This document shows, piece by piece, positions 42,721-51,059 of a stretch of 64,000 nucleotides of DNA. The position numbers and the translations under genes were made by a program. The first letter of the stretch is position 1. The number at the start of each line of letters is the position of its first letter. A model generated the notes under the pieces. The model did not search any database, had not been told where the DNA came from, and was given only the letters and a program-made list of their open reading frames with translations. This stretch comes from Couchioplanes caeruleus (GTDB lineage Bacteria; Actinomycetota; Actinomycetes; Mycobacteriales; Micromonosporaceae). The DNA is taken from contig NZ_CP092183.1 in the NCBI RefSeq assembly GCF_023499255.1, positions 1,929,501-1,993,500 of the forward strand, in the 5' to 3' direction.

Positions 42721-43482
42721 CTATGAGGGGTCAGTCACAGCCGATGCGACCGGGGGCACACCCGCGCGGTCGAGACGGTCGCCGAGGATCACCGCGGCGG
42801 CCCGCACGAGCTGCGCGATCCGGTCGACCTCGGTGATGTGGAAGGCGGCGGCCGGCAGGTCGTCGTCGTCCGTACGGGCGATCACCAGCACCAGGCCCGC
42901 GCGGCCGAACGGCGCGACGGCGTACCGGGTGCCGTCCGTGCCGGTGAGCGGGCGGGCGCGCAGCGGCGTGACCTCGGGCAGGCGCAGCGGGGACGGGGCG
43001 CGCCAGCTCGCGTACGCCACCGTCGGCTCGCTTCCGGTGGGCAGGCGCAGCGACGGCTCGTCGGCCCGGGTGGCACGCGGCGCGGCCGTACGGGCGGCCC
43101 AGTCGGCCGGCACCACCGCGGCGGCGGCCCAGTCCGCGGCGAGCAGCCCGGGCACCGCGTCGACCAGCGTGGCGAGCCCGTCGCCCGGGTTGGCGGCGAC
43201 CTGGGCCAGCAGCTCGGCGTCGTGGCCGCCGGAGACCGGGGCGCCGATGGCCTTCCACACGCCGTCGACCTGGACGCCCGGGATGGCGGCGAGCCCGGCG
43301 AGGAGTCGCTCGACGCGCGACGCGCCCGGCCAGACGACGGTGAAGTCGTCGACGGCCCGGCCGCCGAGCCGCTCCAGCACCACCACCTGGACGATGTCGG
43401 CACCGGCGACGCCGAGCGTGCGCGCCACCTGGCCGAGGGCACCCGGGCGGTCCGGCAGAGTGACCCGTACGCGCAGCAACAT
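42721..43482 (-). CDS. ACT-domain protein
   Basis: 253 aa. N-terminal ACT domain (1-75): LLRVRVTLPDRPGALGQVARTLGVAGADIVQVVVLERLGGRAVDDFTVVWP. The C-terminal part (VTPLRARPLTGTDGTRYAVAPFGRAGLVLVIARTDDDDLPAAAFHITEVDRIAQLVRAAAVILGDRL) looks like a small-molecule-sensing GAF-like domain. A GGAGGAG site lies 4 nt before the ATG. It is 83 bp upstream of the ACT-GNAT gene on the same strand, and the two probably form one operon. Ligand unknown. Confidence 0.8.
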   Translation of the reverse strand: MLLRVRVTLPDRPGALGQVARTLGVAGADIVQVVVLERLGGRAVDDFTVVWPGASRVERLLAGLAAIPGVQVDGVWKAIGAPVSGGHDAELLAQVAANPGDGLATLVDAVPGLLAADWAAAAVVPADWAARTAAPRATRADEPSLRLPTGSEPTVAYASWRAPSPLRLPEVTPLRARPLTGTDGTRYAVAPFGRAGLVLVIARTDDDDLPAAAFHITEVDRIAQLVRAAAVILGDRLDRAGVPPVASAVTDPS

Positions 43483-43500
43483 GCAACTCCTCCCGTCTGA

Positions 43501-43524
43501 CGGACGGCACGGCGGTGCCGTCCG
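43501..43524. promoter_or_regulatory. Hairpin in the leader of the ACT-domain gene
   Basis: CGGACGGCAC with its complement, 10-bp stem and 4-nt loop, lies 19-42 nt upstream of the ACT gene start. It could be a leader RNA structure, an operator, or the terminator of the LacI-side transcript. Confidence 0.4.
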
Positions 43525-43630
43525 GGCTGCCTCCAGCGTGCCCGGGTGGCGTTTCGCAGCGGTTGCGGCGCCGTGTCCCGGCCGTCAAGGGGCGCTGGTA
43601 TGCCCCGAATCACACCGAGGGTATGACGGG

Positions 43631-44647
43631 TCAGGCGGAGGCGCGACGGACCAGGTGGGTGTCGAGCAGAACGTGGGAATCGCCGACGGGATCGCCGCCG
43701 ATGCGGGCCACCAGCAGCTCGGCCATCCGCCGGCCCATCTCCTCGACCGGCTGGTGGACGGTGGTCAGCGGCGGCTCGCACTGCCGGGCGATCGGCGCGT
43801 CCTCGAATCCCACCAGCGTCACGTCCTGCGGCACGCGCAGCCCCGCCTCGCGCAGGGCCCGCAACGCGCCGCTGGCCATGAGGTCGGAGGCGGCGAAGAC
43901 GGCGTCCAGGCGCGGCTCGCGGGTCAGCAGGGAGCGCATCGCCGCCGCCCCGCCCTCCTCGCTGAAGTCGCCGTACCCGATGAGCTCGGGGCCGCGGACC
44001 GCCTCGCGGTAACCGGCGAGCCGGGCCCGGCCCACCTCCATGTCCTGCGGCCCGGCGACCGTCGCGACGCGGCGGCCGCCGCCGGCGATCAGATACTCGA
44101 CCGCCTTGCGCGCGCCCGAGGCGTTGTCCACGTCGACGAAGAAGTCGTCGGGGTGCGGGTTGGCGGGACGGCCGCCGAGCACGAACGGCATGCCGCGCTC
44201 GCGCAGCATGCGGGGGAGCGGATCCTCGTCGTGCAGGGACAGCAGCAGCACGCCGTCGACGTGCGCGGTGGTCAGGTGGGTCTCGACTCGCTCGCGCTGC
44301 TCGGTCGACGCCGCCATGGCCAGCCACAGCTGCAGCGGCGTTTCCAGCAGCGCCGAGTTGATGCCGCGCAGCACGCCGGCGAAGAACGGCTCGCCGAAGA
44401 CGCGCTCCTGCGACTCGGACACGACCAGGGCCACCGAGTCGGTGCGCTGGGTGACGAGCGAGCGGGCGGCCCGGTTGGGCACGTACCCCAGCTCCGAGAT
44501 GGCCGCCTCGACGGCCGCCTTGGCCTGCGGGCTGACCTGAGAGGACCCGTTCAGGACGCGGGATGCCGTGCCGCGGCCGACACCGGCGCGCGCCGCGACG
44601 GCGTCGAGCGTGGGTCGTCCCGGCGAACGGACGGGTTGCCTGGTCAT
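43631..44647 (-). CDS. LacI-family transcriptional regulator
   Basis: 338 aa from ATG 44647 (MTRQPVRSPGRPTLDAVAARAGVGRGTASRVLNGSSQVSPQ). N-terminal helix-turn-helix with the hinge LGYVPNRAARSLVTQRTDSVALVV, then a periplasmic-binding-like ligand domain with FFVDVDNASGARKAVEYLI and VTLVGFEDAPIARQCEPPLTTVHQP. The sugar is unknown. No transport or catabolic genes are adjacent, so it is not obviously a local regulator. The frame upstream to 44857 overlaps the divergent gene. Confidence 0.93.
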   Translation of the reverse strand: MTRQPVRSPGRPTLDAVAARAGVGRGTASRVLNGSSQVSPQAKAAVEAAISELGYVPNRAARSLVTQRTDSVALVVSESQERVFGEPFFAGVLRGINSALLETPLQLWLAMAASTEQRERVETHLTTAHVDGVLLLSLHDEDPLPRMLRERGMPFVLGGRPANPHPDDFFVDVDNASGARKAVEYLIAGGGRRVATVAGPQDMEVGRARLAGYREAVRGPELIGYGDFSEEGGAAAMRSLLTREPRLDAVFAASDLMASGALRALREAGLRVPQDVTLVGFEDAPIARQCEPPLTTVHQPVEEMGRRMAELLVARIGGDPVGDSHVLLDTHLVRRASA

Positions 44648-44707
44648 GGGCGCATTATTCTCCTGCCGTACGGTCCCTGTCCTGCCCGTCCCGCCTAGGC
44701 TTACGAC

Positions 44708-44827
44708 ATGATCTGCCGCGCTTGCCGCGATCGACGGCATGAGGACTGCCGGGGCGGGTCCTGGTGTGACTGTCAGCACCGGCCCGTCGAGCCGACGCCG
44801 CCCGTCACCGGCCCGGCCTCGCCATGA
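44708..44827 (+). CDS. 39-aa Cys-rich small protein coupled to the following reductase
   Basis: ATG 44708 opens 39 codons ending TGA at 44825-44827, overlapping the next gene's ATG as ATGA. Protein MICRACRDRRHEDCRGGSW followed by CDCQHRPVEP and a Pro-rich tail. Five Cys (3, 6, 14, 20, 22) and two His (11, 24) give CxxC and CxCxH patterns that could bind zinc or an Fe-S cluster. I am aware of similar short Cys-rich actinomycete proteins only generally. The coupling and codon usage support expression. Unproven. Confidence 0.55.
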   Translation: MICRACRDRRHEDCRGGSWCDCQHRPVEPTPPVTGPASP

Positions 44828-45516
44828 TCCTCGAAGACCTGCTCCCGCGCTACCCACGTGCCGCGGAACCGACTCTGCGCGTCAACTTCGTGGCCAGCGT
44901 CGACGGGGCGGTGACCGTGGACGGGAGGTCGGGCGGGCTGGGCGGTCCGGGCGACAAACAGATCTTCGACATGCTGCGGATGACCTGTGACGCGCTCATC
45001 GCCGCGGCGGGCACCGTACGCACCGAGAAGTACGACGCGCTGCGCCTGGACGATGCGGGCCGGGCGTGGCGGCGCTCGCACGGGCTGCCCGAGTTCCCGC
45101 TGATGGTGGTCGTCTCCGGCTCCCTCGGCCTCGACCCCGGCCAGCTGATCTTCTCGGACGCGCCGATCCGGCCGCTGGTCGTCACCACGGCGCGCGCGGT
45201 GCCGCCGCCCGGGCTGGCCGACGCCGCGGAGATCCTTGCGCTCGGTGACGAGACGGTCGACCTCGCCGCGATGGTCGCCGAGCTGCACCGGCGCGGCGCC
45301 ACGCAGCTGCTCTGCGAGGGCGGCCCCCGCCTGTTCGGCTCGCTCATCGAGGCCGACCTGGTCGACGAGGTCTGCCTGACCGTCTCGCCGCTGCTCGCCG
45401 GCGGCACCGCCGGCCGCATCGCCGCCGGCTCCGACGGACCGGCGCGGCGCCTGGCCCTGCGCAGCGTGCTCTCCGAGGGGGACGAGCTTTTTCTGAGGTA
45501 CGCCCGGAGCACCTAG
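44824..45516 (+). CDS. RibD C-terminal / dihydrofolate-reductase-like pyrimidine reductase family protein
   Basis: 230 aa. The RibD-C fold is seen in LRVNFVASVDGAVTVDGRSGGLGGPGDKQIFDMLRMTCDALIAAAGTVRTEKYDALRL and GATQLLCEGGPRLFGSLIEADLVDEVCLTVSPLLAGG. Related enzymes reduce the ribosyl of a pyrimidine with NADPH in riboflavin synthesis. No deaminase domain is fused and no rib genes are nearby, so the actual substrate is uncertain. Confidence 0.85.
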   Translation: MILEDLLPRYPRAAEPTLRVNFVASVDGAVTVDGRSGGLGGPGDKQIFDMLRMTCDALIAAAGTVRTEKYDALRLDDAGRAWRRSHGLPEFPLMVVVSGSLGLDPGQLIFSDAPIRPLVVTTARAVPPPGLADAAEILALGDETVDLAAMVAELHRRGATQLLCEGGPRLFGSLIEADLVDEVCLTVSPLLAGGTAGRIAAGSDGPARRLALRSVLSEGDELFLRYARST

Positions 45517-45520
45517 TTCT

Positions 45521-45561
45521 TGTGGACAAACCTGTGGATGACCCCTAGAAGTTGTGGACAC
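45521..45561. promoter_or_regulatory. Cluster of three DnaA-box-like motifs before herA
   Basis: TGTGGACAA at 45521-45529 is the exact complement of TTGTCCACA, the actinobacterial DnaA-box consensus. TGTGGATGA (45533-45541) and TGTGGACAC (45553-45561) are near matches in the same orientation. The cluster lies 51-91 nt upstream of the herA start, right after the reductase stop codon. Confidence 0.5.
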
Positions 45562-45611
45562 GGCGTGCCAACCCACAGGGCGTCCGCCAAGTGTCGTACC
45601 TCTGGTGCAAC

Positions 45612-47372
45612 ATGATCGGCGTGTCTGACGAAGCAACCGAAGCGAGCGAGCCGGTCGGGCGGGTGCTCGGCACCGCCGACGCCACCCCGTTGCAGTTCTG
45701 GACGGCCGTGACGCCGGGCAGCTACCTGCAGCTCGACGACGTGGTCGTGACCACCCGCGACCTGCCCGACCGGGAGCCGGTGACGATCGCCGGCGTGGTC
45801 ACCCAGGTCCGCGCGCGGCACGAGGGGGCCCAGTTCGACTCGGACGTCTTCGCCATCGCCGAGGGCACGCTGCCGGCGCTCGTCCAGGAGGCTGCCGAGA
45901 TCACCACCACCCGCGTCGACCCGGAGTTGTATGTGCCACCCGCTCCCGGCGCGGTCGTGCGCCGGGCCTCCGGCTCGGCCCGGGACGCGGCGCTGCACTT
46001 CGACCGGATGGAGCGCCGGGTCCCGATGGGCACCGGCCGCGACGGCGTCCCGGTGTTCCTCAACGCCGACTTCCTCGACGGCACCCGCGGCGCGCACGTC
46101 TCCATCTCCGGCATCTCCGGCGTGGCCACCAAGACCAGCTTCGCGACGTTCCTGCTCTACTCGGTCTTCCGGTCCGGGGCGCTGGGCGCCGACGGCACCA
46201 ACGCCCGGGCGCTGATCTTCAACGTCAAGGGCGAGGACCTGCTCTTCCTCGACCACGGCAACACCAAGCTCGACGCGGCGACCACCGCGGCGTACAAGCT
46301 GCTCGACCTGCCCGCGACCGCGTTCCCCGACGTCCGGGTGTATGCGCCGCCCCGCGCCGGTGACTCGTCGGGCGCGCCGGACGTCAACAGCCGGCTCACC
46401 GGCGTGGACAGCTTCTACTGGACGCTCGAAGAGTTCTGCGCCAACCGGCTCCTGCCGTACGTGTTCGCCGACGCCGACGACGAGCGCCAGCAGTACACGA
46501 TGGTCGTCCACTCGGTCACCGCGCACCTGGCCCGGCACGCGGTCGCCGCGGAGGGCGGCATCAGCATCGACGGGCGCCGCCTCGGGTCGTACGGCGACCT
46601 CGTCGATCACGTGGTGGACCAGCTCACCGACGACGAGACCCGCTCGACCTGGGCCGGCAGCGCGGTCAACATGGGCACGGTCAACGCGTTCGCGCGCCGG
46701 CTCATCGGCAGCAAGCGGGACCTGTCCCGGCTGATCCGCGGCGACCTCGCCGCCCGCCGCCCGCACCAGATCAAGACCGCCGAGAGCGCCCAGGTCACCG
46801 TCGTGGACCTGCACAACCTGCCCGACCGCGCGCAGCGCTTCGTGGTCGGCGTGACGCTGAAGACCGAGTTCGACGACAAGGAGAAATCGGGCACCGGCCG
46901 GCCCCTGCTCTTCGTCGTCCTCGACGAGCTCAACAAGTACGCCCCGCGCGAGGGCTCCTCGCCGATCAAGGAGGTGCTGCTGGACATCGCCGAGCGCGGC
47001 CGCTCGCTGGGCGTGATCCTCATCGGCGCGCAGCAGACCGCCAGCGAGGTGGAGCGCCGCATCGTCACCAACTCGGCGATCCGCGTCGTCGGCCGCCTCG
47101 ACCCCGCCGAGGCCTCCCGTCCGGAGTACGGCTTCCTCCCCCCGGCGATGCGCCAGCGCGCCCTGCTGGCCCGGCCCGGCACGATGTTCGTCAACCAGCC
47201 GGACATCCCGGTGCCGCTCTGCGTGGAGTTTCCGTTCCCGGCCTGGGCCACCCGCAAGTCCGAGTCCGGCCCGCCGCCCGCGGGCAGCCTGCGCTCGATC
47301 GTCCAGGGCGTCGACCCGTTCGCGGTCGTGGGCGGCCGCGGCGGTTCGCCGGACGACGACATCCCGTTCTAA
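45612..47372 (+). CDS. herA: HerA-like hexameric DNA translocase/helicase
   Basis: 586 aa from ATG 45612; GTG 45621 is an alternative start. The N-terminal HAS-barrel is at about 15-75 (VGRVLGTADATPLQFWTAV to VTIAGVVTQVRARHEGAQ). The nucleotide-binding domain has an atypical P-loop GISGVATKT (about 167-175) in place of GxxGxGKT, while Walker B LLFVVLDELNKYAP (D438, E439) and the downstream IGAQQTASEV are intact. It is linked to sbcD-sbcC-nurA, and HerA-NurA act together as a DNA end-resection motor and nuclease. It could instead be another HerA/FtsK-like ATPase, but the neighbours argue for HerA. Confidence 0.85.
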   Translation: MIGVSDEATEASEPVGRVLGTADATPLQFWTAVTPGSYLQLDDVVVTTRDLPDREPVTIAGVVTQVRARHEGAQFDSDVFAIAEGTLPALVQEAAEITTTRVDPELYVPPAPGAVVRRASGSARDAALHFDRMERRVPMGTGRDGVPVFLNADFLDGTRGAHVSISGISGVATKTSFATFLLYSVFRSGALGADGTNARALIFNVKGEDLLFLDHGNTKLDAATTAAYKLLDLPATAFPDVRVYAPPRAGDSSGAPDVNSRLTGVDSFYWTLEEFCANRLLPYVFADADDERQQYTMVVHSVTAHLARHAVAAEGGISIDGRRLGSYGDLVDHVVDQLTDDETRSTWAGSAVNMGTVNAFARRLIGSKRDLSRLIRGDLAARRPHQIKTAESAQVTVVDLHNLPDRAQRFVVGVTLKTEFDDKEKSGTGRPLLFVVLDELNKYAPREGSSPIKEVLLDIAERGRSLGVILIGAQQTASEVERRIVTNSAIRVVGRLDPAEASRPEYGFLPPAMRQRALLARPGTMFVNQPDIPVPLCVEFPFPAWATRKSESGPPPAGSLRSIVQGVDPFAVVGGRGGSPDDDIPF

Positions 47373-47424
47373 CCTGCCTAGGCGCCTTCGGCGCAGATCA
47401 AGACCAAAACGGCGAAGGTGACCG

Positions 47425-48573
47425 ATGCGGATCCTGCACACGTCCGACTGGCATGTCGGGAAAGTCCTCAAAGGGCGGAACCGCCACGAGGAGCACATCA
47501 AGGTGCTCGCCCAGCTCGTGGAGGTCGCCCGCGCGGAGCGGCCCGACCTGGTCATCGTCGCCGGTGACCTCTACGACACGGCCGCGCCTTCGCCGGACTC
47601 GGTGCGGGTGGTCACCCGGGCCCTCTCCGCGTTGCGGCAGGCCGGCGCCCGGGTCGTCGCCATCGGCGGCAACCACGACAACGGGCAGGCGCTCGACGCG
47701 CTGCGGCCGTGGGCCGACGCGGCCGGCATCGAGCTGCGCGGCTCGGTGCGGGACAAGCCCGAGGACCTGATCATCCGCGGCGAGACCGCGTCGGGGGAGC
47801 GCTGGCAGGTGGCCGCCCTGCCGTTCCTCTCCCAGCGCTACGCGATCCGCGCGGTGGAGATGTACGACCTGACCGCCGCCGAGGCCAACCAGACGTATGC
47901 GGACCACATCGCCCGGCTGATCGCCCGCCTGGCCGAGGGCTTCGACGAGCCCGGCGTGGTGAACCTGCTCACCGCCCACCTCACGATCGTCGGCGCCAGC
48001 TCGGGCGGCGGCGAGCGCGAGGCGCACACCGTCATGGGCTACGCCGTGCCGGCCACCGTCTTCCCGGCGAACGCGCACTACGTGGCGCTGGGCCACCTGC
48101 ACCGCTCGCAGCGGGTCATCGGCCCGTGCCCGGTGCGCTACAGCGGCAGCCCGCTCGCCGTCGACTTCGGCGAGGAGGAGAACGTCTGCTCGGTCGCGAT
48201 CGTCGACGTCTCCGTCGACAAGGCCGCCCAGGTGCGCGACGTGCCGCTGACCTCCGCCCGGACCCTGCGTACGGTCCGCGGCAGCCTCGACCAGCTCGCG
48301 ACGGTGAACCTTCCGGACGCGTGGCTGCGTGTCTACGTCCGTGAGAAGCCGCGGGTGGGCCTGCGCGAGGACGTGCAGGAGCTGCTGCCCAACGCGCTCG
48401 AGGTGCGCATCGACCCGGACATGGTCCCCGAGGCCGGCAAGCAGACGGCCCAGCGCGCCGGGCGGTCGCCCCGGCAGCTCTTCGGCGACTACCTGGACAA
48501 CCGCGGCAACGCCGAGGAAGGCGTCCGCGAACTCTTCGACGAGCTGTATGACGAGGTGAGCACCCAGCAATGA
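47425..48573 (+). CDS. sbcD: SbcD (Mre11-like) nuclease subunit
   Basis: 382 aa. The calcineurin-type phosphoesterase motifs are intact: MRILHTSDWHVGKVL, VIVAGDLYDTAAPSPDSVR, VAIGGNHDNGQALDALRP. C-terminal part is Mre11/SbcD-like. The gene is 52 bp after herA and overlaps sbcC by 4 bp (ATGA). Subunit of the SbcCD dsDNA exonuclease and hairpin endonuclease. Confidence 0.95.
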   Translation: MRILHTSDWHVGKVLKGRNRHEEHIKVLAQLVEVARAERPDLVIVAGDLYDTAAPSPDSVRVVTRALSALRQAGARVVAIGGNHDNGQALDALRPWADAAGIELRGSVRDKPEDLIIRGETASGERWQVAALPFLSQRYAIRAVEMYDLTAAEANQTYADHIARLIARLAEGFDEPGVVNLLTAHLTIVGASSGGGEREAHTVMGYAVPATVFPANAHYVALGHLHRSQRVIGPCPVRYSGSPLAVDFGEEENVCSVAIVDVSVDKAAQVRDVPLTSARTLRTVRGSLDQLATVNLPDAWLRVYVREKPRVGLREDVQELLPNALEVRIDPDMVPEAGKQTAQRAGRSPRQLFGDYLDNRGNAEEGVRELFDELYDEVSTQQ

Positions 48574-51059
48574 GGCCTTTGCGGCTCGACATGGCCGGGT
48601 TCACGGTCTTCCGCGACGAGACCACCGTGGACTTCACCGACGCCGACTACTTCGCGCTGGTCGGCCCGACCGGCTCAGGCAAGTCCACGGTGCTCGACGG
48701 CATCTGCTTCGCCCTCTACGGCACCGTGCCGCGGTGGGGCGGCAGCCGCGGCATCGTCAACGCGCTCGCGCCGTCGGCCACCGAGGCCCGCGTCCGGCTC
48801 GTCTTCGAGTCGGCCGGATCGCGGTACGTGGCGACCCGGGTGGTGCGCCGCGACGGCCGGGGCAGCGTCAAGACGGCCGGCGCGGGCCTGCAGCTGATGC
48901 CGCCCGGATTCGACGTGACCCGGCTCGACACCGGCATGAGCCTCGACGACCTCGGCGACGTGCTCGCGGGCACGCCGGCCGAGATGGAGCAGGCGGTCGT
49001 GGAGGCGGTGGGGCTGCCGTATGAGCAGTTCACCAGCTGTGTCGTGCTGCCGCAGGGCCAGTTCGCCGACTTCCTGCACGCCAAGCCCGCCACCCGCCAG
49101 CAGATCCTCGTCAACCTCCTCGGGCTGCACGTCTACGAGGAGGTGCAGACCCGTGCCTCCAACCGCGCCACCAAGGCCGAGGCCCAGCTCGCCGTCGTGG
49201 ACCAGGCCCTCGCGGGGCTCGCCGACGCCGACGACGCGGCGGTGGAGGCGGCAGACGCCCGGGTCGCCGCCATGCGCCGGCTCACCGCGGCGGTCGAGGC
49301 GGCCGTGCCGCGGCTGCGCACCGCCCGCGAGCGCGAGACCGAGCTGGCCGCCGCACGTGACGCGATCGCCGAGGAGCTCGCGGTGCTCAGCCGGGTCACC
49401 ATGCCCGCCGGCAGCGCGAAGATCGCCGAGGCCGCGGCCACCGCGCGGGACCGGGCCGCGGAGGCGGCCACGGCCGTGCGGGCCGCCGAGGAGCACGAGG
49501 AGAAGGTACGCGGTGAGCTCGCGGCGGCCGGCGACGCGGGCTCGCTCGGGCTGCTCCTGGACCGGCACGTCGAGTTCGACCGGCTGACCGGTCAGGCCGA
49601 ATGGTTCGCCGGCGAGGTCTCGGTCGCCGAGGTGGAGCACCGGGACGCGATCGCCGCCGCAGAGCTGGCCCACGCCGCCCACCTCGGTGCCGAGCAGCTC
49701 CTCGAACAGGCCCGGCTGGACTACGCCGAGGCGCAGACCGTGGACCGCGCCGCCGCCCTGCGCGCCCACCTGAAGGCCGGCGACGACTGTCCGGTGTGCA
49801 CCCAGCCGGTCGCGACCGTACCGCCGATGCCCGAGGGCTCCGCGGTGAAGGTCGCCGAGCAGCAGGGCAAGGCGGCCCGTGCCGCCGCCGACGTCGCCTC
49901 GACGGCGTGGAAGCAGCGCGATGCCGTCGCCCGCGAGCTCGAACGCGGCCTCGACCGCAAGCGCGCCCAGTTCGAGCAGCACAAGTCCCGGCTGGCCGAG
50001 GTGCAGGCCGGGCTGGCCGGCTCGCCCGGCGCCGAGGCGCTGCGGGCCCGGCTCACCGAGCTGACCAAACTGCAGCGCAAGCTCGACGACGCCGGCACCG
50101 ACGTCCGCGCGGCCCGCGAGGCCCAGCGCCGCGCCCAGACCGCGGTGGCCGCCGCGGAGGAGCAGCAGCGCACGGCGTGGCGTTCCTTCGACGCGGTCCG
50201 CGACGCCGTGGCCCGCTTCTCCCCGCCCCCGGCCGACCGCGACGACCTCGCCGGCGCCTGGGCGGCGCTGGTCGACTGGGCCCGCGACTCGGCCGCGCAA
50301 CGCGAGACGGCCCGCGCGGAGGCGGTCGCCGCCGTCGAGGCGGCACACGCCGACACCCAGCGGGAACGGGCGGCGGTCGTCGCGCTCTTCGCCGACAGCG
50401 CGGTCCCGGCCCCGCCGAGCGGGTCCGACGCCGACCTCATCCGCGCCGCCGCGGTCGCCGCGGAACGCGCCCAGGCGGCCTGGCAGCGGCTGGCCGACCG
50501 TCGTGAGGAAGCCCAGCGGTACGCCGAACAGCGCGCCGCACTCCTCCGCGACGGCCGGGTCGCCAAGTCCCTCGCCGGGCACCTGCGCGCCAACAACTTC
50601 GAGCGCTGGCTGCTCGAGGAGGCGCTCGACCTGCTCGTCGACGGCGCCTCCCGGATCCTGCGCGAGCTCACCGGCGGCCAGTACGACCTCATGCACGACA
50701 AGGGCGAGTTCTATGTGATCGACCACCACGACGCGGGGCTGCGCCGGGGCGTGCGCACGCTGTCCGGCGGCGAGACGTTCCAGGCCTCGCTGGCCCTGGC
50801 CCTCGCGCTGTCCGAGCAGCTCGCCGGCATGTCCACCACGGCGGCCAGCCTCGAGTCCATCGTGCTCGACGAGGGCTTCGGCACCCTCGACGCCGCGACG
50901 CTCGACGTGGTGGCGGCGACGCTGGAGAACCTCGCCGCCCGTGGGGACCGCATGGTCGGGGTGGTCACCCACGTGCACGCCCTGGCGGAACGGGTGCCGG
51001 TGCGGTTCGAGGTGCACAAGGACGCGCGTACGGCGCACGTGGAACGGGTGGGCCTGTGA
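48570..51059 (+). CDS. sbcC: SbcC (Rad50-like) SMC ATPase
   Basis: 829 aa, shorter than E. coli SbcC. N-terminal Walker A GPTGSGKST at 32-40. A coiled-coil arm carries the zinc hook CPVC at 407-410 (GDDCPVCTQP). The C-terminal ABC signature is LSGGETFQASLALALALSEQL and the Walker B LESIVLDEGFGTLD. It partners SbcD and forms the DNA-end tethering complex. 4-bp overlaps with sbcD and nurA indicate one co-translated unit. Confidence 0.95.
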   Translation: MRPLRLDMAGFTVFRDETTVDFTDADYFALVGPTGSGKSTVLDGICFALYGTVPRWGGSRGIVNALAPSATEARVRLVFESAGSRYVATRVVRRDGRGSVKTAGAGLQLMPPGFDVTRLDTGMSLDDLGDVLAGTPAEMEQAVVEAVGLPYEQFTSCVVLPQGQFADFLHAKPATRQQILVNLLGLHVYEEVQTRASNRATKAEAQLAVVDQALAGLADADDAAVEAADARVAAMRRLTAAVEAAVPRLRTARERETELAAARDAIAEELAVLSRVTMPAGSAKIAEAAATARDRAAEAATAVRAAEEHEEKVRGELAAAGDAGSLGLLLDRHVEFDRLTGQAEWFAGEVSVAEVEHRDAIAAAELAHAAHLGAEQLLEQARLDYAEAQTVDRAAALRAHLKAGDDCPVCTQPVATVPPMPEGSAVKVAEQQGKAARAAADVASTAWKQRDAVARELERGLDRKRAQFEQHKSRLAEVQAGLAGSPGAEALRARLTELTKLQRKLDDAGTDVRAAREAQRRAQTAVAAAEEQQRTAWRSFDAVRDAVARFSPPPADRDDLAGAWAALVDWARDSAAQRETARAEAVAAVEAAHADTQRERAAVVALFADSAVPAPPSGSDADLIRAAAVAAERAQAAWQRLADRREEAQRYAEQRAALLRDGRVAKSLAGHLRANNFERWLLEEALDLLVDGASRILRELTGGQYDLMHDKGEFYVIDHHDAGLRRGVRTLSGGETFQASLALALALSEQLAGMSTTAASLESIVLDEGFGTLDAATLDVVAATLENLAARGDRMVGVVTHVHALAERVPVRFEVHKDARTAHVERVGL

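Noticed and set aside
45521..45561. Chromosomal replication origin
   Set aside because: Three boxes are too few, and no dnaA, dnaN, rpmH or gyr genes lie nearby. A regulatory cluster is the more modest reading.
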